Of a stretch of 43,575 bases of DNA, positions 1 through 9,002 are shown piece by piece. This stretch comes from Trueperaceae bacterium (GTDB lineage: Bacteria > Deinococcota > Deinococci > Deinococcales > Trueperaceae), in assembly GCA_036381595.1 (NCBI GenBank), contig DASVCN010000022.1, positions 1 to 43,575 of the forward strand. Reading direction: 5' to 3'. The position numbers and the translations under genes are program-made. The notes beneath the pieces were generated by a model. The model did no database searches. It saw only the letters and a program-made list of their open reading frames with translations, and was not told the DNA's origin. Each line of letters opens with the position of its first letter. Positions within the stretch are counted from its first letter, which is position 1.

Positions 1-1572
1 CTCGTTGCCCCACGCCTCCCGGATGAAGCTGGCGACCTGGGCCATCTCGGCGGTCGAGAGCACGCCGTGGAAGGAGGGCATGCCGCCGCCTCCCATCACG
101 ATGCGGGAGACGGTGTAGGGCAGGTCGGCCAGGGAGACGTTCCCGTCGAGTCGTGGGCCCACGGCACCGAACCCGCGGCCGCCGTGACATGCGGCGCAGT
201 ACTCCTCGTAGATTTCGTCTCCGGAGTCGATACTGTCGGGCGGCGCCGTCTGAGGCGTGGCTTCGCCGGTTCCGACCGACAGCACCTGGGAGACCTCGAC
301 CGGGCCGAACGAGTTACCCCAACTCGTTCGTTCGAAGGTCGCGATGGCGGCGATCTGTTCGGGGGCGAGCCGGTCGGCGAACGCCGGCATGACGCTCGTC
401 CCGTGCAAGATCCGCTCCAGCACGAAATCAACGTTCTGCAGGGTCGAGTTGCCTGCCAGGGGCGGCCCCACCCCGCCACCGCCCTGCGGTCCGTGGCACA
501 TGGCGCAGGAGCGGCGGTAGAGGATGCCGGCAGGGTGGGTGGCCGCCTGTCCCGAGAAAGCCGAGGTCACCTGAACGCTGACCGCGGCACCGTTCTCCTC
601 GGCGACGGCGGCCCGTAGGTTGAGCCTCAGCGTCGTCTCGTGCAGCGGCACTACCTCGGCCTCCGTAACGAGCGGCCCGTAGGTATCGCCGGTGGCGGTG
701 ACCGTGTAGATGCCGGGAAGCAGGCCATCGAGAGTGACGGGCCCGCTGCGCGCTGCGCTGCTCGATGCGAAGCGAACGAACCTGTCGGGTCCCACGATCG
801 ATAGACGGGCGCTGCCGGGGAAGACCGAGACCCTGAGCCTTCCGGGCACGGAGGCGCTGCTCGTCAACGAGGCGACCAGGTCGACGCCGATCGGTTCGAG
901 TCCGCCCCCGAACTCCTCGCGGACGTAACCGGCGACGCTGGCGATCTGCTCCACTTCGAGCAGCCCCTCGAACGCCGGCATGCCCCCCTGTCCATGGAGT
1001 ATCTTGCCGGCCACGTATTGGGCGTCACCCAGATTCTCGTTCCGCAGCAGCGGCGGACCGAAGCCTCCGCCTCCATCCTCCCCGTGACAGCGAGCGCATA
1101 TCTGCCGGTACAGTTCCGCGCCTTCGGTGGCGTCCGCCCACCACTGGGCGACCAGCAGGCCGGTCGGTTCCGAAGCCTCGGCCCCTGCCTCCTGGATGGC
1201 GGCAGCGGGATCGTCGCTCGGCTCACCGGTGAAGTCGTTGCCCCAGGCGCTTCTCACGTAGTTCGCCACGGCCGCGATCTCGGCTTGCGTCAATTCGTCA
1301 TGGAAGGCCGGCATGCCGTCCCGGCCCTGCAGGATGATGGCGGTTACGTAGTCGGAACGCGCGAGGTTCAGGTTGCCGTCGAGGGGCGGACCGATGCGGC
1401 CTCCGCCCTCCTGCCCGTGACAGATCGAGCACGAACGCTCGAAGACCTGTCGCCCCAGCCGTTGGGCTGGCCGTTCGCCGGCCCCCTGCGCCCGGACCCG
1501 CAGTCCGCTGTTGGTGGCTACGACCGTCAGCAGGAGCGCCAGCAGCAGGAGGAGCGCGCCGCCCCGTCTCAT
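1..1572 (-). CDS. Modular tetraheme c-type cytochrome, C-terminus beyond window
   Basis: The frame stays open for 524 codons from the ATG at 1572 to base 1, so the C-terminus is outside the window. The N-terminus is a basic MRRGG followed by a long Leu/Val stretch, a signal peptide or anchor; the protein should be periplasmic. Four class-I-like cytochrome c modules carry the haem sites CSICH (residue 48), CARCH (159), CAMCH (356) and CAACH (459). Each is followed by a GPPL/GPRL stretch and a GMPAF/VMPAF/GMPSF motif supplying the axial Met. Between modules 2 and 3 (about 230-335) is a haem-free, Val/Thr-rich segment with a PEGA-like GIYTVTATG stretch. Every module ends in a similar (S/A)WGN or EEFGG sequence, so they look internally duplicated. 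The role is inferred as periplasmic electron transfer. No good ribosome site precedes the ATG; a GTG four codons upstream is an alternative start. Confidence 0.85.
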   Translation of the reverse strand, partial: MRRGGALLLLLALLLTVVATNSGLRVRAQGAGERPAQRLGRQVFERSCSICHGQEGGGRIGPPLDGNLNLARSDYVTAIILQGRDGMPAFHDELTQAEIAAVANYVRSAWGNDFTGEPSDDPAAAIQEAGAEASEPTGLLVAQWWADATEGAELYRQICARCHGEDGGGGFGPPLLRNENLGDAQYVAGKILHGQGGMPAFEGLLEVEQIASVAGYVREEFGGGLEPIGVDLVASLTSSASVPGRLRVSVFPGSARLSIVGPDRFVRFASSSAARSGPVTLDGLLPGIYTVTATGDTYGPLVTEAEVVPLHETTLRLNLRAAVAEENGAAVSVQVTSAFSGQAATHPAGILYRRSCAMCHGPQGGGGVGPPLAGNSTLQNVDFVLERILHGTSVMPAFADRLAPEQIAAIATFERTSWGNSFGPVEVSQVLSVGTGEATPQTAPPDSIDSGDEIYEEYCAACHGGRGFGAVGPRLDGNVSLADLPYTVSRIVMGGGGMPSFHGVLSTAEMAQVASFIREAWGNE

Positions 1573-1824
1573 CGGGTCGGGCACAGGGCTAGCTCGGCTA
1601 GAGTCATCACCCGACGATAAGTTCGGCCCAGCCTCCGTTTCGATAGTCGCTGGCACGTTTCCGCCCCGGCGCGACCGGACCTGCGAGCGGCGCCTCGGGA
1701 CAAGAGCTGAACGACAGAGGGTCCGGTACCCGTTGTGGGAAGGGCTGATTGTGCATCACGGCAACTTCGCTCCGACCGCGCTGCCGCACGATTGGTCTTG
1801 CGGCGGCAGGGAAGGAGGATGAAG
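1573..1824. other. Divergent intergenic region
   Basis: About 250 bases separate the cytochrome gene from the divergently transcribed lipoprotein gene. It should hold both promoters, but I find no convincing -35/-10 pair, repeat or RNA gene in it. Confidence 0.4.
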
Positions 1825-2292
1825 ATGAGAAGGAGTCTATCGCTCCTGCTGATCGGAACGCTCGCCTTGCTCGTCTCGGCCTGCAGCCCCGGGGTCACTC
1901 CCGGTGCAGTGGAGCCGAACGCCATCTCCTACGCGCTCGATCCGGTGGCCGCGTCGGGCGTCGACGGGATAGTGACGTTCGAGAAGATGTCCGACACCGA
2001 GACGCTGGTGACGATCGAGGTGGAGGGCCTCGACCCCGGGCAGACCTACCCTGCCCACATCCATACCGGCAACTATCCCGACGGTCCCGTATACATCCCG
2101 CTCACGCCTGTCTCGGGTGATACCGGCACAAGCGTGACGATGGTGACGACCGATCCGAACGGAGTGGCTGTCGACTACGAGTTCCTCGTGAACTACGACG
2201 GCTTCGTGAACGTCCATGCTCCAGCCGGCTCGCCGATCCTGGCTACCGGCGAAACCGGAGCCGGTGGCAACGACGTGCAGGTGGACCTGTAG
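1825..2292 (+). CDS. Small secreted lipoprotein with CHRD-like domain
   Basis: The predicted product has 155 residues. It opens with MRRSLS, a hydrophobic stretch and the lipobox LVSAC, so it should be lipid-anchored outside the cytoplasmic membrane after cleavage before Cys. The ATG at 1825 is preferred because AGGAGG ends six bases before it; the ATG at 1819 abuts that site. The mature part is rich in Thr, Val, Gly and Asp and contains EGLDPGQTYPAHIH followed by GPVYIPL. This resembles the CHRD fold (a GL.PG..HPAHIH pattern found in chordin and bacterial secreted proteins). No catalytic residues are evident. It is divergent from the multihaem cytochrome and convergent with aguB. CHRD membership is a pattern judgement. 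Confidence 0.7.
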   Translation: MRRSLSLLLIGTLALLVSACSPGVTPGAVEPNAISYALDPVAASGVDGIVTFEKMSDTETLVTIEVEGLDPGQTYPAHIHTGNYPDGPVYIPLTPVSGDTGTSVTMVTTDPNGVAVDYEFLVNYDGFVNVHAPAGSPILATGETGAGGNDVQVDL

Positions 2293-2329
2293 TCTACTGC
2301 GCGCGGTAGTGCCGTTGAAATGACTCCGC

Positions 2330-2358
2330 AGGGGCGCCGGCACAATGTCGGCGCCCCT
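2330..2358. terminator. GC-rich hairpin between convergent genes
   Basis: The arms GGGGCGCCG (2331-2339) and CGGCGCCCC (2349-2357) form a perfect 9-bp stem, extendable inward, between the lipoprotein stop and the aguB stop. There is no T-run on either side. It could serve as a bidirectional terminator or 3'-end stabiliser. Confidence 0.5.
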
Positions 2359-2361
2359 CAT

Positions 2362-3267
2362 CTACTCCTGGCTGCCGTCCAGGGTCAGAAGATTGCGGTA
2401 GAGGTCGGGCCGCCGGTCTCGGAAGAAGCCGAAACCTGCCCGGAAGCGCCTCGCCCAGCCGAAGTCGAGGTCGGCGAGGAGGAAGCCTTCGCCCTCCTTC
2501 TCTGCCTCCACCAACTTCTCCCCGCGGGGATCGCAGATGAACGAGGAGCCGTAGAAGGTCGCGTCACCCTCGCTGCCCACACGGTTCGAAGTCCCCAGGT
2601 AGCAGCAGTTCGCCACCGCATGACCGATCATCACCCGCTGCCACATGTCGCGGGTATCGAGGCCCCCCGCGTCCACCGGCTCGCTGCCGATCGCGGTGGG
2701 ATAGAGGAGCAGATCGGCCCCTTGGAGGGCCATTATCCGCGCCGCCTCGGGGAACCACTGGTCCCAGCAGATACCCACGCCTATCCGGCCCACCGAGGTG
2801 CGCCAGGTCCTGAAGCCGCTGTCGCCCGGGTTGAAGTAGTACTTCTCCTCGTAACCGGGCCCGTCGGGGATGTGGCTCTTGCGGTAGACCCCCAACCTCG
2901 ATCCGTCGGCATCGAACATCATCAGGCTGTTGTAGTAGGCCTGGTTGGCGCTCTCGAAGAAGGAGACGGGGAGCACCACCCGCAGTTCGCGGGCGAGGGC
3001 GCCGAAGCGTTCGAGGAACGGGTGCTCGTCCACCGGGTGGGCCAGCTCGAACATCTCCTCGCGCTCGAGCTGCGGGAAGTAGAGGTTCTCGAAGAGCTCC
3101 TGGAGGAGCACGATCTGCGCTCCCCCGGCGGCCGCCCGGCGCACGAGGTCCTCGGCCTTCTCGAGGTTCTCCTCGAGCACCTCGGAGCACGACATCTGCG
3201 TTATCGCCAGTCGCACCGCGCCATCGGCGCCACTGTCGGGCTTGCCGACTCCGGGCACCTCAGCCAC
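2362..3267 (-). CDS. aguB: N-carbamoylputrescine amidase
   Basis: A 301-residue nitrilase-superfamily (CN hydrolase) protein. It hydrolyses N-carbamoylputrescine to putrescine, CO2 and ammonia, the last step of the agmatine route. The catalytic triad is visible: Glu57 (LLQELFE), Lys130 (YRKSHIP) and Cys167 (GICWDQW). The stretches LYFPQ and GYEEKYYFNPGD and the DQWFPE segment are characteristic of the AguB subgroup rather than of general nitrilases. It is soluble and cytoplasmic. Its start overlaps the 3' end of aguA by 8 bases, indicating a coupled aguA-aguB operon. The first ~17 residues are a loosely conserved extension, so a later start is possible. Confidence 0.93.
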   Translation of the reverse strand: MAEVPGVGKPDSGADGAVRLAITQMSCSEVLEENLEKAEDLVRRAAAGGAQIVLLQELFENLYFPQLEREEMFELAHPVDEHPFLERFGALARELRVVLPVSFFESANQAYYNSLMMFDADGSRLGVYRKSHIPDGPGYEEKYYFNPGDSGFRTWRTSVGRIGVGICWDQWFPEAARIMALQGADLLLYPTAIGSEPVDAGGLDTRDMWQRVMIGHAVANCCYLGTSNRVGSEGDATFYGSSFICDPRGEKLVEAEKEGEGFLLADLDFGWARRFRAGFGFFRDRRPDLYRNLLTLDGSQE

Positions 3268-4327
3268 GGGCTACCTCACCGGCCGGCTGCTGCTGGGTGA
3301 TGCAGTGGAAGGCGCCGCCCCCGGTGATGAGTCCCTGGGCGTCGAGGCCGATGACCTCCCGTCCCGGGAAGTGCCGGCGGATGATCTCTAGCGCCCGCTC
3401 GTCGTTCTCGTCCCCGTAAGTGGGAACGGCCACGAAGCCGTTGCCGACGTAGAAGTTGGCGTAGGTCAGCGGCAACCTCTTGCCTTCCAGTACCGGCTTC
3501 TTGCGTGGCAACGGCAACTCCACGACCTCCAGCGGCTTGCCCTGATGATCCCGCATGTTCTCGAGCAGCTGTCGGTTGTGCCGCAGCGTCCCGTAGTTCG
3601 GGTCGGACTCGTCCTCCTCGACGGCGCACAGCACCGTGTGGTCGTCGCTGAATCGGATGATCGTATCGATGTGCCCGTCGGTATGGTCGTCCTTCAAGCC
3701 GCCCTCGAGCCAGCAGACGTGCATCACTCCGAGTTGCTCGTGCAACACCCTCTCATACTCGTCCTGGGTCATCTCGGGATTGCGGTGCTGGGAGAGGAGG
3801 CAGGAGCGGGTGGTGAGGCAGACCCCCTGGCCGTTGAGCTCGAGCGCGCCCCCCTCCAGGACGATCGGTACCTCGAAACGCTTCATCCCGAGCTCCTTCG
3901 CCACCGCGACGGGTGCCGCGTCATCGGCATCCCACGGCTCGTACTTCTCGCCCCAGGCGTTGAAGACCCAGTCGACCATGGCGACCTCGCCCTCCCTGTT
4001 TCGCACGAAGAGAGGACCGTTGTCGCGGAACCAGGCGTCGTTGAGCGGCAGACGGTTGAAGCGCAGCCGCGCGAGGTCGGCCCCGGCCGCTTCGAGTCTG
4101 CGCCGGGCGTCATCCTCGCTCTCCCGGTCGCGGACGTTCAGCCACACCGGCTCGAAGCGCAGGATGGTGGCGACCAGCCCGGCCACGTTCTCCCGAACCG
4201 GCTCCAGGTACCCCTCCCAGAGGGCGTCGTCGAACGGCCACGAGACCCAGGTGGCCTCGTGCTCCTCCCACTCCGGGGGCATACGGTAGCCGAGTTCGAA
4301 GGGGCTCTTCGGGGAATGTCGGTTCAT
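3260..4327 (-). CDS. aguA: Agmatine deiminase
   Basis: A 355-residue member of the agmatine deiminase / peptidyl-arginine deiminase family. It converts agmatine to N-carbamoylputrescine and ammonia. Visible signatures are the N-terminal GYRMPPEWEEHEATWVSWP, WFRDNGP, the EGGALELNG substrate loop, DDHTDGHID with the catalytic His/Asp, and the nucleophilic Cys342 in GGGAFHCITQQQP. Length and motif order are normal for the family. The ATG at 4327 is preceded by GAGGAG about ten bases upstream. It is the first gene of aguA-aguB and diverges from speA across a 133-base gap, so the enzymes making and consuming agmatine are transcribed back to back. Confidence 0.95.
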   Translation of the reverse strand: MNRHSPKSPFELGYRMPPEWEEHEATWVSWPFDDALWEGYLEPVRENVAGLVATILRFEPVWLNVRDRESEDDARRRLEAAGADLARLRFNRLPLNDAWFRDNGPLFVRNREGEVAMVDWVFNAWGEKYEPWDADDAAPVAVAKELGMKRFEVPIVLEGGALELNGQGVCLTTRSCLLSQHRNPEMTQDEYERVLHEQLGVMHVCWLEGGLKDDHTDGHIDTIIRFSDDHTVLCAVEEDESDPNYGTLRHNRQLLENMRDHQGKPLEVVELPLPRKKPVLEGKRLPLTYANFYVGNGFVAVPTYGDENDERALEIIRRHFPGREVIGLDAQGLITGGGAFHCITQQQPAGEVARG

Positions 4328-4460
4328 CGATCGGCAACTCCTCGTGAGGCCTCGGATGGAGGCCCGGACAGGTCGACGCGTTACGAACGGGCCAGGGGAA
4401 ATATGCTACATTACCCGCGTTTTTTCTGTTGTCCCAGGCAGCAGTTCCGGAGGAGATCCG

Positions 4461-6374
4461 TTGGCAACCAAGGCACCTCTCGCCCCCTTCCGCCGTTCAG
4501 AACTGGAAGACCTCTACCACCTCTCCAACTGGGGCAGCAGCTACTTCGAAGCCGCTGAGGACGGCAACCTCCAGGTGGTCATCGGCGGCGAGAGCGTTTC
4601 GCTTCCGGGCATCGTCGAAAGCCTGCGTAGCGAGGGCCACGCCCTGCCGGTGGTCCTCCGCTTCCCGCAGATAATCGAGGACCGTATCGAACGGATCAAC
4701 GGCGTCTTCGCCCGGGCGATCAGTGAATCAGGGTACCGGGGAAGGTACCAGGGCGTCTTCCCCATCAAGGTGAACCAGCGGCGGGTGGTGGTCGAGACGG
4801 TGGCCGAGTACGGCACCCGTTTCGGCACCGGCCTCGAGGCCGGCTCCAAGGCGGAACTCGCGCTCATCCTGGTCCAGGACATCCACGAGGATGCCCTCAT
4901 CCAGTGCAACGGCTTCAAGGACGATGACTTCGTGCGGCTCGCACTGTGGGGCCGGAAGCTGGGAAAGAACGTCATCATCACCCTCGAGAAGCATGGCGAG
5001 CTCGAGCGGGTGCTGCGGATCAGCCGTGAGATGGGGGTGCGCCCGGCGATCGGGGCCCGCTTCAAGCTCCACGCCAAGGGGGCCGGTCAGTGGGAGGCGT
5101 CGGGCGGTGACGACGCCAAGTTCGGCCTCACCGCCGCGGAGCTCATCGACGTGGCCAACCGGCTCAAGGCCGAGGGGCTCGGCGACGCCCTGGTCATGCT
5201 CCACTGTCACGTGGGCTCGCAGCTCACCGATATCCGGCGGATCAGAGTCGCGGTTCGTGAGGCGGCTCAGGCCTACGTCGACCTGCAGAAGCTGGGCACC
5301 GGCGTGAGCTACCTGAACGTGGGCGGCGGTCTGGCGGTCGACTACGACGGCTCCAAGACCAGCTACTACGTGAGCGGGAACTACGGCCTCCAGGAGTACG
5401 CCGACACCGTCGTCTACGCGATACTGGAGACGTGCGACGAGGTGGAGGCGCCCCACCCGACGATCGTGAGCGAGTCGGGGCGGGCTCTCACCGCTCACCA
5501 TGCGGTACTGGTGATCCCCGTGATCGACGCCATCGGGCCCACGCTCAACTCGGTCGAACTGCCCCCTCTCGAGGGCGAGGTCCACTCGCTCGTCCGCGAC
5601 ATGCGGGAGATCCTCGAGGACGTGACCGTCAAGACATACCGCGAGGCGTACAACGAGGCCGTTTCCAACAAGGAGACGATGCACAACCTGTTCGACCTCG
5701 GCTACCTGACGCTACTCGAGCGCGCCCACATCGAGAACCTCTACTACCGGATCCTCAAGCGGGTTTCGAAGGTCATCGAGTCCCTCGACTACGTGCCCGA
5801 GGAGTTCGAGACGCTGCCGCGGGTGCTGGCCGACCAGTACGTCTGCAACTTCAGCCTCTTCCAGAGCCTGCCCGACACCTGGGCGATCCAGGCGATGTTC
5901 CCGATAATGCCGATCCACCGGCTCAACGAACGGCCCGAACGCAACGCCACGCTGGTGGACATCACCTGCGACTCGGACGGCAAGATCGAGAAGTTCATCG
6001 ACCTGCGAGACGTCAAGAACGTGCTGCCGGTGCATGCTCTCAGGCGCGGTGAACCGTACTACCTGGGTATCTTCCTCACCGGCGCCTATCAGGACGTCCT
6101 GGGCAACGCCCACAACCTGTTCGGGCGAGTGAACGAGGCTCATATCAGGATCGAGGCAGGCGAGTGGCGGCTCGAGCGGTTCGTCAGGGGCCAGAAGTCG
6201 CGGCGCGTGATCGAGAACATGGGGTACGAGGCGCCCGACCTCCACCGCTGGCTGCAGGAGACCATCGAGGAGGCGGAAGGCGGGAGCAGACTCACCGCCG
6301 CCGAGGCACAGAAGCTGACCGCCCTCTACGACGCGGAGCTCGTGGGCTATACCTACCTGGAAGAGGTGGGCTGA
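4461..6374 (+). CDS. speA: Biosynthetic arginine decarboxylase
   Basis: A PLP enzyme of the SpeA type (alanine-racemase fold III), 637 residues from the TTG at 4461. It decarboxylates arginine to agmatine, feeding the adjacent aguA/aguB. The PLP lysine is Lys103 in GVFPIKVNQ; other signatures are GLEAGSKAEL, HCHVGSQ, LNVGGGLAVDYDG, the active-site SESGRALTAHH and CDSDGKI. The TTG start is chosen because GGAGGAG lies about six bases upstream and the conserved family N-terminus (ELEDLYHLSNWG) begins just after it; the open frame extends 39 codons further upstream without family similarity. An A/T-rich patch near 4400-4413 (ATATGCTACATTA) in the gap to aguA is a possible -10 region. Confidence 0.94.
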   Translation: MATKAPLAPFRRSELEDLYHLSNWGSSYFEAAEDGNLQVVIGGESVSLPGIVESLRSEGHALPVVLRFPQIIEDRIERINGVFARAISESGYRGRYQGVFPIKVNQRRVVVETVAEYGTRFGTGLEAGSKAELALILVQDIHEDALIQCNGFKDDDFVRLALWGRKLGKNVIITLEKHGELERVLRISREMGVRPAIGARFKLHAKGAGQWEASGGDDAKFGLTAAELIDVANRLKAEGLGDALVMLHCHVGSQLTDIRRIRVAVREAAQAYVDLQKLGTGVSYLNVGGGLAVDYDGSKTSYYVSGNYGLQEYADTVVYAILETCDEVEAPHPTIVSESGRALTAHHAVLVIPVIDAIGPTLNSVELPPLEGEVHSLVRDMREILEDVTVKTYREAYNEAVSNKETMHNLFDLGYLTLLERAHIENLYYRILKRVSKVIESLDYVPEEFETLPRVLADQYVCNFSLFQSLPDTWAIQAMFPIMPIHRLNERPERNATLVDITCDSDGKIEKFIDLRDVKNVLPVHALRRGEPYYLGIFLTGAYQDVLGNAHNLFGRVNEAHIRIEAGEWRLERFVRGQKSRRVIENMGYEAPDLHRWLQETIEEAEGGSRLTAAEAQKLTALYDAELVGYTYLEEVG

Positions 6375-6387
6375 GAGAGGGCCGACA

Positions 6388-6996
6388 CTACTTCCGCCTC
6401 CCCCAAACCCAGATCATGGCGCAACCGGTGCCGATGAGGACCAGCGGAACCAACCAACCGGGAGTGTCTCCGCCGGGATCGTTGGCGATCACCGTGACCA
6501 GGATCAGGACGATCGCCGGGATGAGGGCCCAGCCCTGCCCGCCCCGCTCCCGTGGCAGCAGGTAGAGGAGCGAGAACGTCCCGGCGAGCACCAGCAGGAA
6601 GAGCGGACCGGTATCCCAGCGCGGGAAGAGGGTGCCCAGGGTGGTCACGAGACAGGCGCCGGCCATCACCCCTGCCGGGATGAGGGCCCACCAGTTGCGG
6701 GAGTCGTTGAGGTAGACGAGGCCGAAGCCCATGGCGATGAAGCCGGTAGCTGCGGTGCCCGCCAGTTCTCCAGAGGTAGCAGTAGCCACGATCCCTATCG
6801 CGATGAATACGAGCAGCCGTTGCGGCAGGTTCAGGTAGCTGGGCCCCAGCGTCCAGACGGCCGCCCCGGCAGTGAAGAGGACCAGCACCCAGACGAAGGC
6901 GGGGAAGACGCCGAAGAAGCCGCTGTTGGCGAGGAAGGCGAGGCCGCCCAGGCCTAGCAGCAGCAGGCCCACGCGCCTTGCTCGGGCCGGGTTCAC
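6388..6996 (-). CDS. Polytopic membrane protein linked to two-component system
   Basis: A 202-residue protein made almost entirely of hydrophobic segments, about seven predicted membrane spans, ending WGRRK. The function is unknown. Its N-terminus (VGLLLLGLGGLAFLANSGFFG) and a middle RNWWALIPAGV motif recur in the protein at 9003-9851 (LVALGGLALLSQMGLF and RWWAVIPGGV), so the two look paralogous. Its ATG overlaps the stop of the histidine kinase gene by four bases (ATGA), placing it in an operon with kinase and regulator. Small membrane proteins in this position often act as sensing partners or targets of LiaS/NarX-type kinases, but that is only inferred. It converges with speA. Confidence 0.8.
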   Translation of the reverse strand: MNPARARRVGLLLLGLGGLAFLANSGFFGVFPAFVWVLVLFTAGAAVWTLGPSYLNLPQRLLVFIAIGIVATATSGELAGTAATGFIAMGFGLVYLNDSRNWWALIPAGVMAGACLVTTLGTLFPRWDTGPLFLLVLAGTFSLLYLLPRERGGQGWALIPAIVLILVTVIANDPGGDTPGWLVPLVLIGTGCAMIWVWGRRK

Positions 6997-8159
6997 TGCT
7001 TGCCCCCGTTGGCCCCGGCGGGCATCGGGATGCTCGCGGTCACCCTGGTGCCGCCGCCCGGGCGGCTGTCTATCTCGAGCGTCCCACCCAACCGCTCCAC
7101 CCGCTCCTGCATCGACCGGAGTCCCAGGTGACCCGGGAACTCCTGGCCGGGATCGAAACCCTGGCCGTCGTCGGCGACCTCGAGGACGAGTCGGTTCTCG
7201 TCCCAGGCGAGTCGCAACTCCACCCGCCTCGCCCTGGCGTGCTTGACGGTGTTGTGGAACGCCTCCTGGGCTACCCGATAGAGCACCTGCTTCGTGGCCA
7301 GCGGCAGTTTCGGTTCGCCCGCGATGCGGGTCTCCGTCTCGAGGTCGTGGCGCGCTTCCAGGGCGTCGAGTTGCTTGCTCAACGCGCCGCTAAGCCCCTC
7401 CTGCTCGAGCGACTCGGGCCGTAGCTCGAAGATCAGGGCGCGCATCTCGGCGATGCCGGCCTGGGCCAACCCTTCGACGTAGGAGAGGGCCGAGGCGGCG
7501 GCGACCGGGTCTCCCTCCAGCTGACGTTGGGCCGCGTTCGTGCCGAGCAGGATCCCGTATAGGGCCTGGGAGACCGAATCGTGCAGCTCACGCGCCAGGT
7601 GCTGGCGCTCCTCTAGCGCCGCCTGTTCATGCACTCGCTCGAGCAGCGCCTCCAGTTCGGCGGTTCGCTCGCGGACCCGCTGCTCCAGCAGGGCCAGCGT
7701 CTCGAGGTGCCTCTCCTCCGAGAGTCGCAGGGCTTCGTTCGAGTCGGTCAGTTCGCGGGTTCTCTCGGCCAGCCTAAGCGACATAGTGTTGAACGCCTCT
7801 GCCAGCATCCCCAGTTCGCTCTTGGAGGTCACCGGCAGGGTGACGCCCAGGTTGCCTTCGGCCAGCTCGCCGGTGCCCTTGACGAGCGACATTATCGGTT
7901 CGATGAGGAGGCTCCGCGAGAACACCGTTGCCGCCACCAGGGTGAAGAGGAACACCGCCACGAGGTTGATGACGGTTCCGCGGATGATGGCATTGAGCTC
8001 GTCGCGGGGCACCGCGTCGACGGCGGGAAGGCCCGAGCCTGCGAGGTTGAAACCGCGCACCAGAAGGATGGTGGCGGCCGCCGCGAGTACCGCCACCACG
8101 ACGAGGATCAGCAGCGTAAGGCGGGTGGAGATGCGATCGAAGAAGGGAACCTGGTTCAT
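6993..8159 (-). CDS. Membrane sensor histidine kinase (NarX/LiaS type)
   Basis: A 388-residue HisKA_3-family kinase. Two membrane spans (about 12-35 and 59-81) enclose a very short extracytoplasmic loop of ~24 residues. A HAMP linker (82-135) and a coiled coil (135-185) follow. The dimerisation box is LARELHDSVSQ with phosphorylated His193. The ATPase domain has the N box (EAFHNTVKHA), G1 (VADDGQGFD) and G2 (GHLGLRSM). The tiny outer loop suggests that it senses the membrane itself or a membrane partner. It lies 17 bases downstream of the response regulator gene and overlaps the downstream membrane-protein gene by four bases. The cognate regulator is almost certainly the preceding gene. Confidence 0.92.
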   Translation of the reverse strand: MNQVPFFDRISTRLTLLILVVVAVLAAAATILLVRGFNLAGSGLPAVDAVPRDELNAIIRGTVINLVAVFLFTLVAATVFSRSLLIEPIMSLVKGTGELAEGNLGVTLPVTSKSELGMLAEAFNTMSLRLAERTRELTDSNEALRLSEERHLETLALLEQRVRERTAELEALLERVHEQAALEERQHLARELHDSVSQALYGILLGTNAAQRQLEGDPVAAASALSYVEGLAQAGIAEMRALIFELRPESLEQEGLSGALSKQLDALEARHDLETETRIAGEPKLPLATKQVLYRVAQEAFHNTVKHARARRVELRLAWDENRLVLEVADDGQGFDPGQEFPGHLGLRSMQERVERLGGTLEIDSRPGGGTRVTASIPMPAGANGGKQ

Positions 8160-8176
8160 GTCGTGTTCACGGCGCC

Positions 8177-8836
8177 TCAGTCGAGTCCCACCAGACCCTC
8201 CTTCAGGGCGAAGAGCGCTGCCTGGGTGCGGCTCTGCAGGCCCAGTTTGGAGAGGATGCTCGACACGTGGGTCTTCACCGTCACCTCTGAGACGCGCAGT
8301 TCCTTCGCGATCTCCTTGTTGGCGAAACCCCGAGCCACGAGGCGGAGGATCTCCGTTTCCCGGGCGGTGAGCGACTCGCGCATCTCGGGGGTGCGAACCT
8401 CCCGCACGAGGCGCTTCTTCGCCTTCGGGTCGAGGTGCACCTCGCCCCGGTGAGCGGCGCGGATGGCGGCGACGAGGACGTCGGGTCCGGTGTCCTTGAG
8501 CAGGTAGCCGGTAGCCCCCGCTTCGACCGCCTCGATAACCAGCTTGTCCTCGAGGACGCTGGTGAGTGCTACGACCTCGATGTCGGGCGTATCGCGCTTT
8601 ATCGCGCGGATGGCCTCTACGCCGTTCATCACCGGCATGAGGAGGTCCATGAGGACGACATCCGGCTCCGTTTCGGCGATCCGGTCGAGCGCCTCGCGGC
8701 CGTCGGCGGCTTCCCCGACCACCAGTAGGTCCGGTTCGAGCGACAGCACCATCTTCAGTCCCTGGCGGACGACGGTGTGGTCGTCGACCAGCAGGAGCCG
8801 GATCTCGTTCGGGGTTCCCAGGGGGGCGTCTTCCAC
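8177..8836 (-). CDS. NarL/LuxR-family response regulator
   Basis: A 219-residue two-domain regulator. The receiver domain shows the acidic pair Asp18/Asp19 (LLLVDDH), the phospho-acceptor Asp64 (VLMDLLMP) and the conserved LLKD lysine. The C-terminal LuxR-type helix-turn-helix runs LTARETEILRLVARG, then NKEIAKEL and VKTHVSSILSKL. It is expected to bind DNA after phosphorylation by the adjacent kinase. It is the first gene of the regulator-kinase-membrane protein operon and diverges from the second membrane-protein gene at 9003. The 166-base gap between them is therefore a plausible autoregulatory and target site, although I see no clear operator. Confidence 0.93.
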   Translation of the reverse strand: MEDAPLGTPNEIRLLLVDDHTVVRQGLKMVLSLEPDLLVVGEAADGREALDRIAETEPDVVLMDLLMPVMNGVEAIRAIKRDTPDIEVVALTSVLEDKLVIEAVEAGATGYLLKDTGPDVLVAAIRAAHRGEVHLDPKAKKRLVREVRTPEMRESLTARETEILRLVARGFANKEIAKELRVSEVTVKTHVSSILSKLGLQSRTQAALFALKEGLVGLD

Positions 8837-9002
8837 GTCCAGAGCGTACCTCGAGCCGTGCGTCGGCGGCCTCCGCCCAAAGGTGGAGGTGCGCCCGTTG
8901 CGGACGCGCGGTCTACCTCGTCACAGCCGGGGCAAGGCTCCCCGACTTTTGGATGATGTGGCGCCTCACCTTGCGCCCTTAGCCTTGCGGCGGAGGCAAG
9001 AG

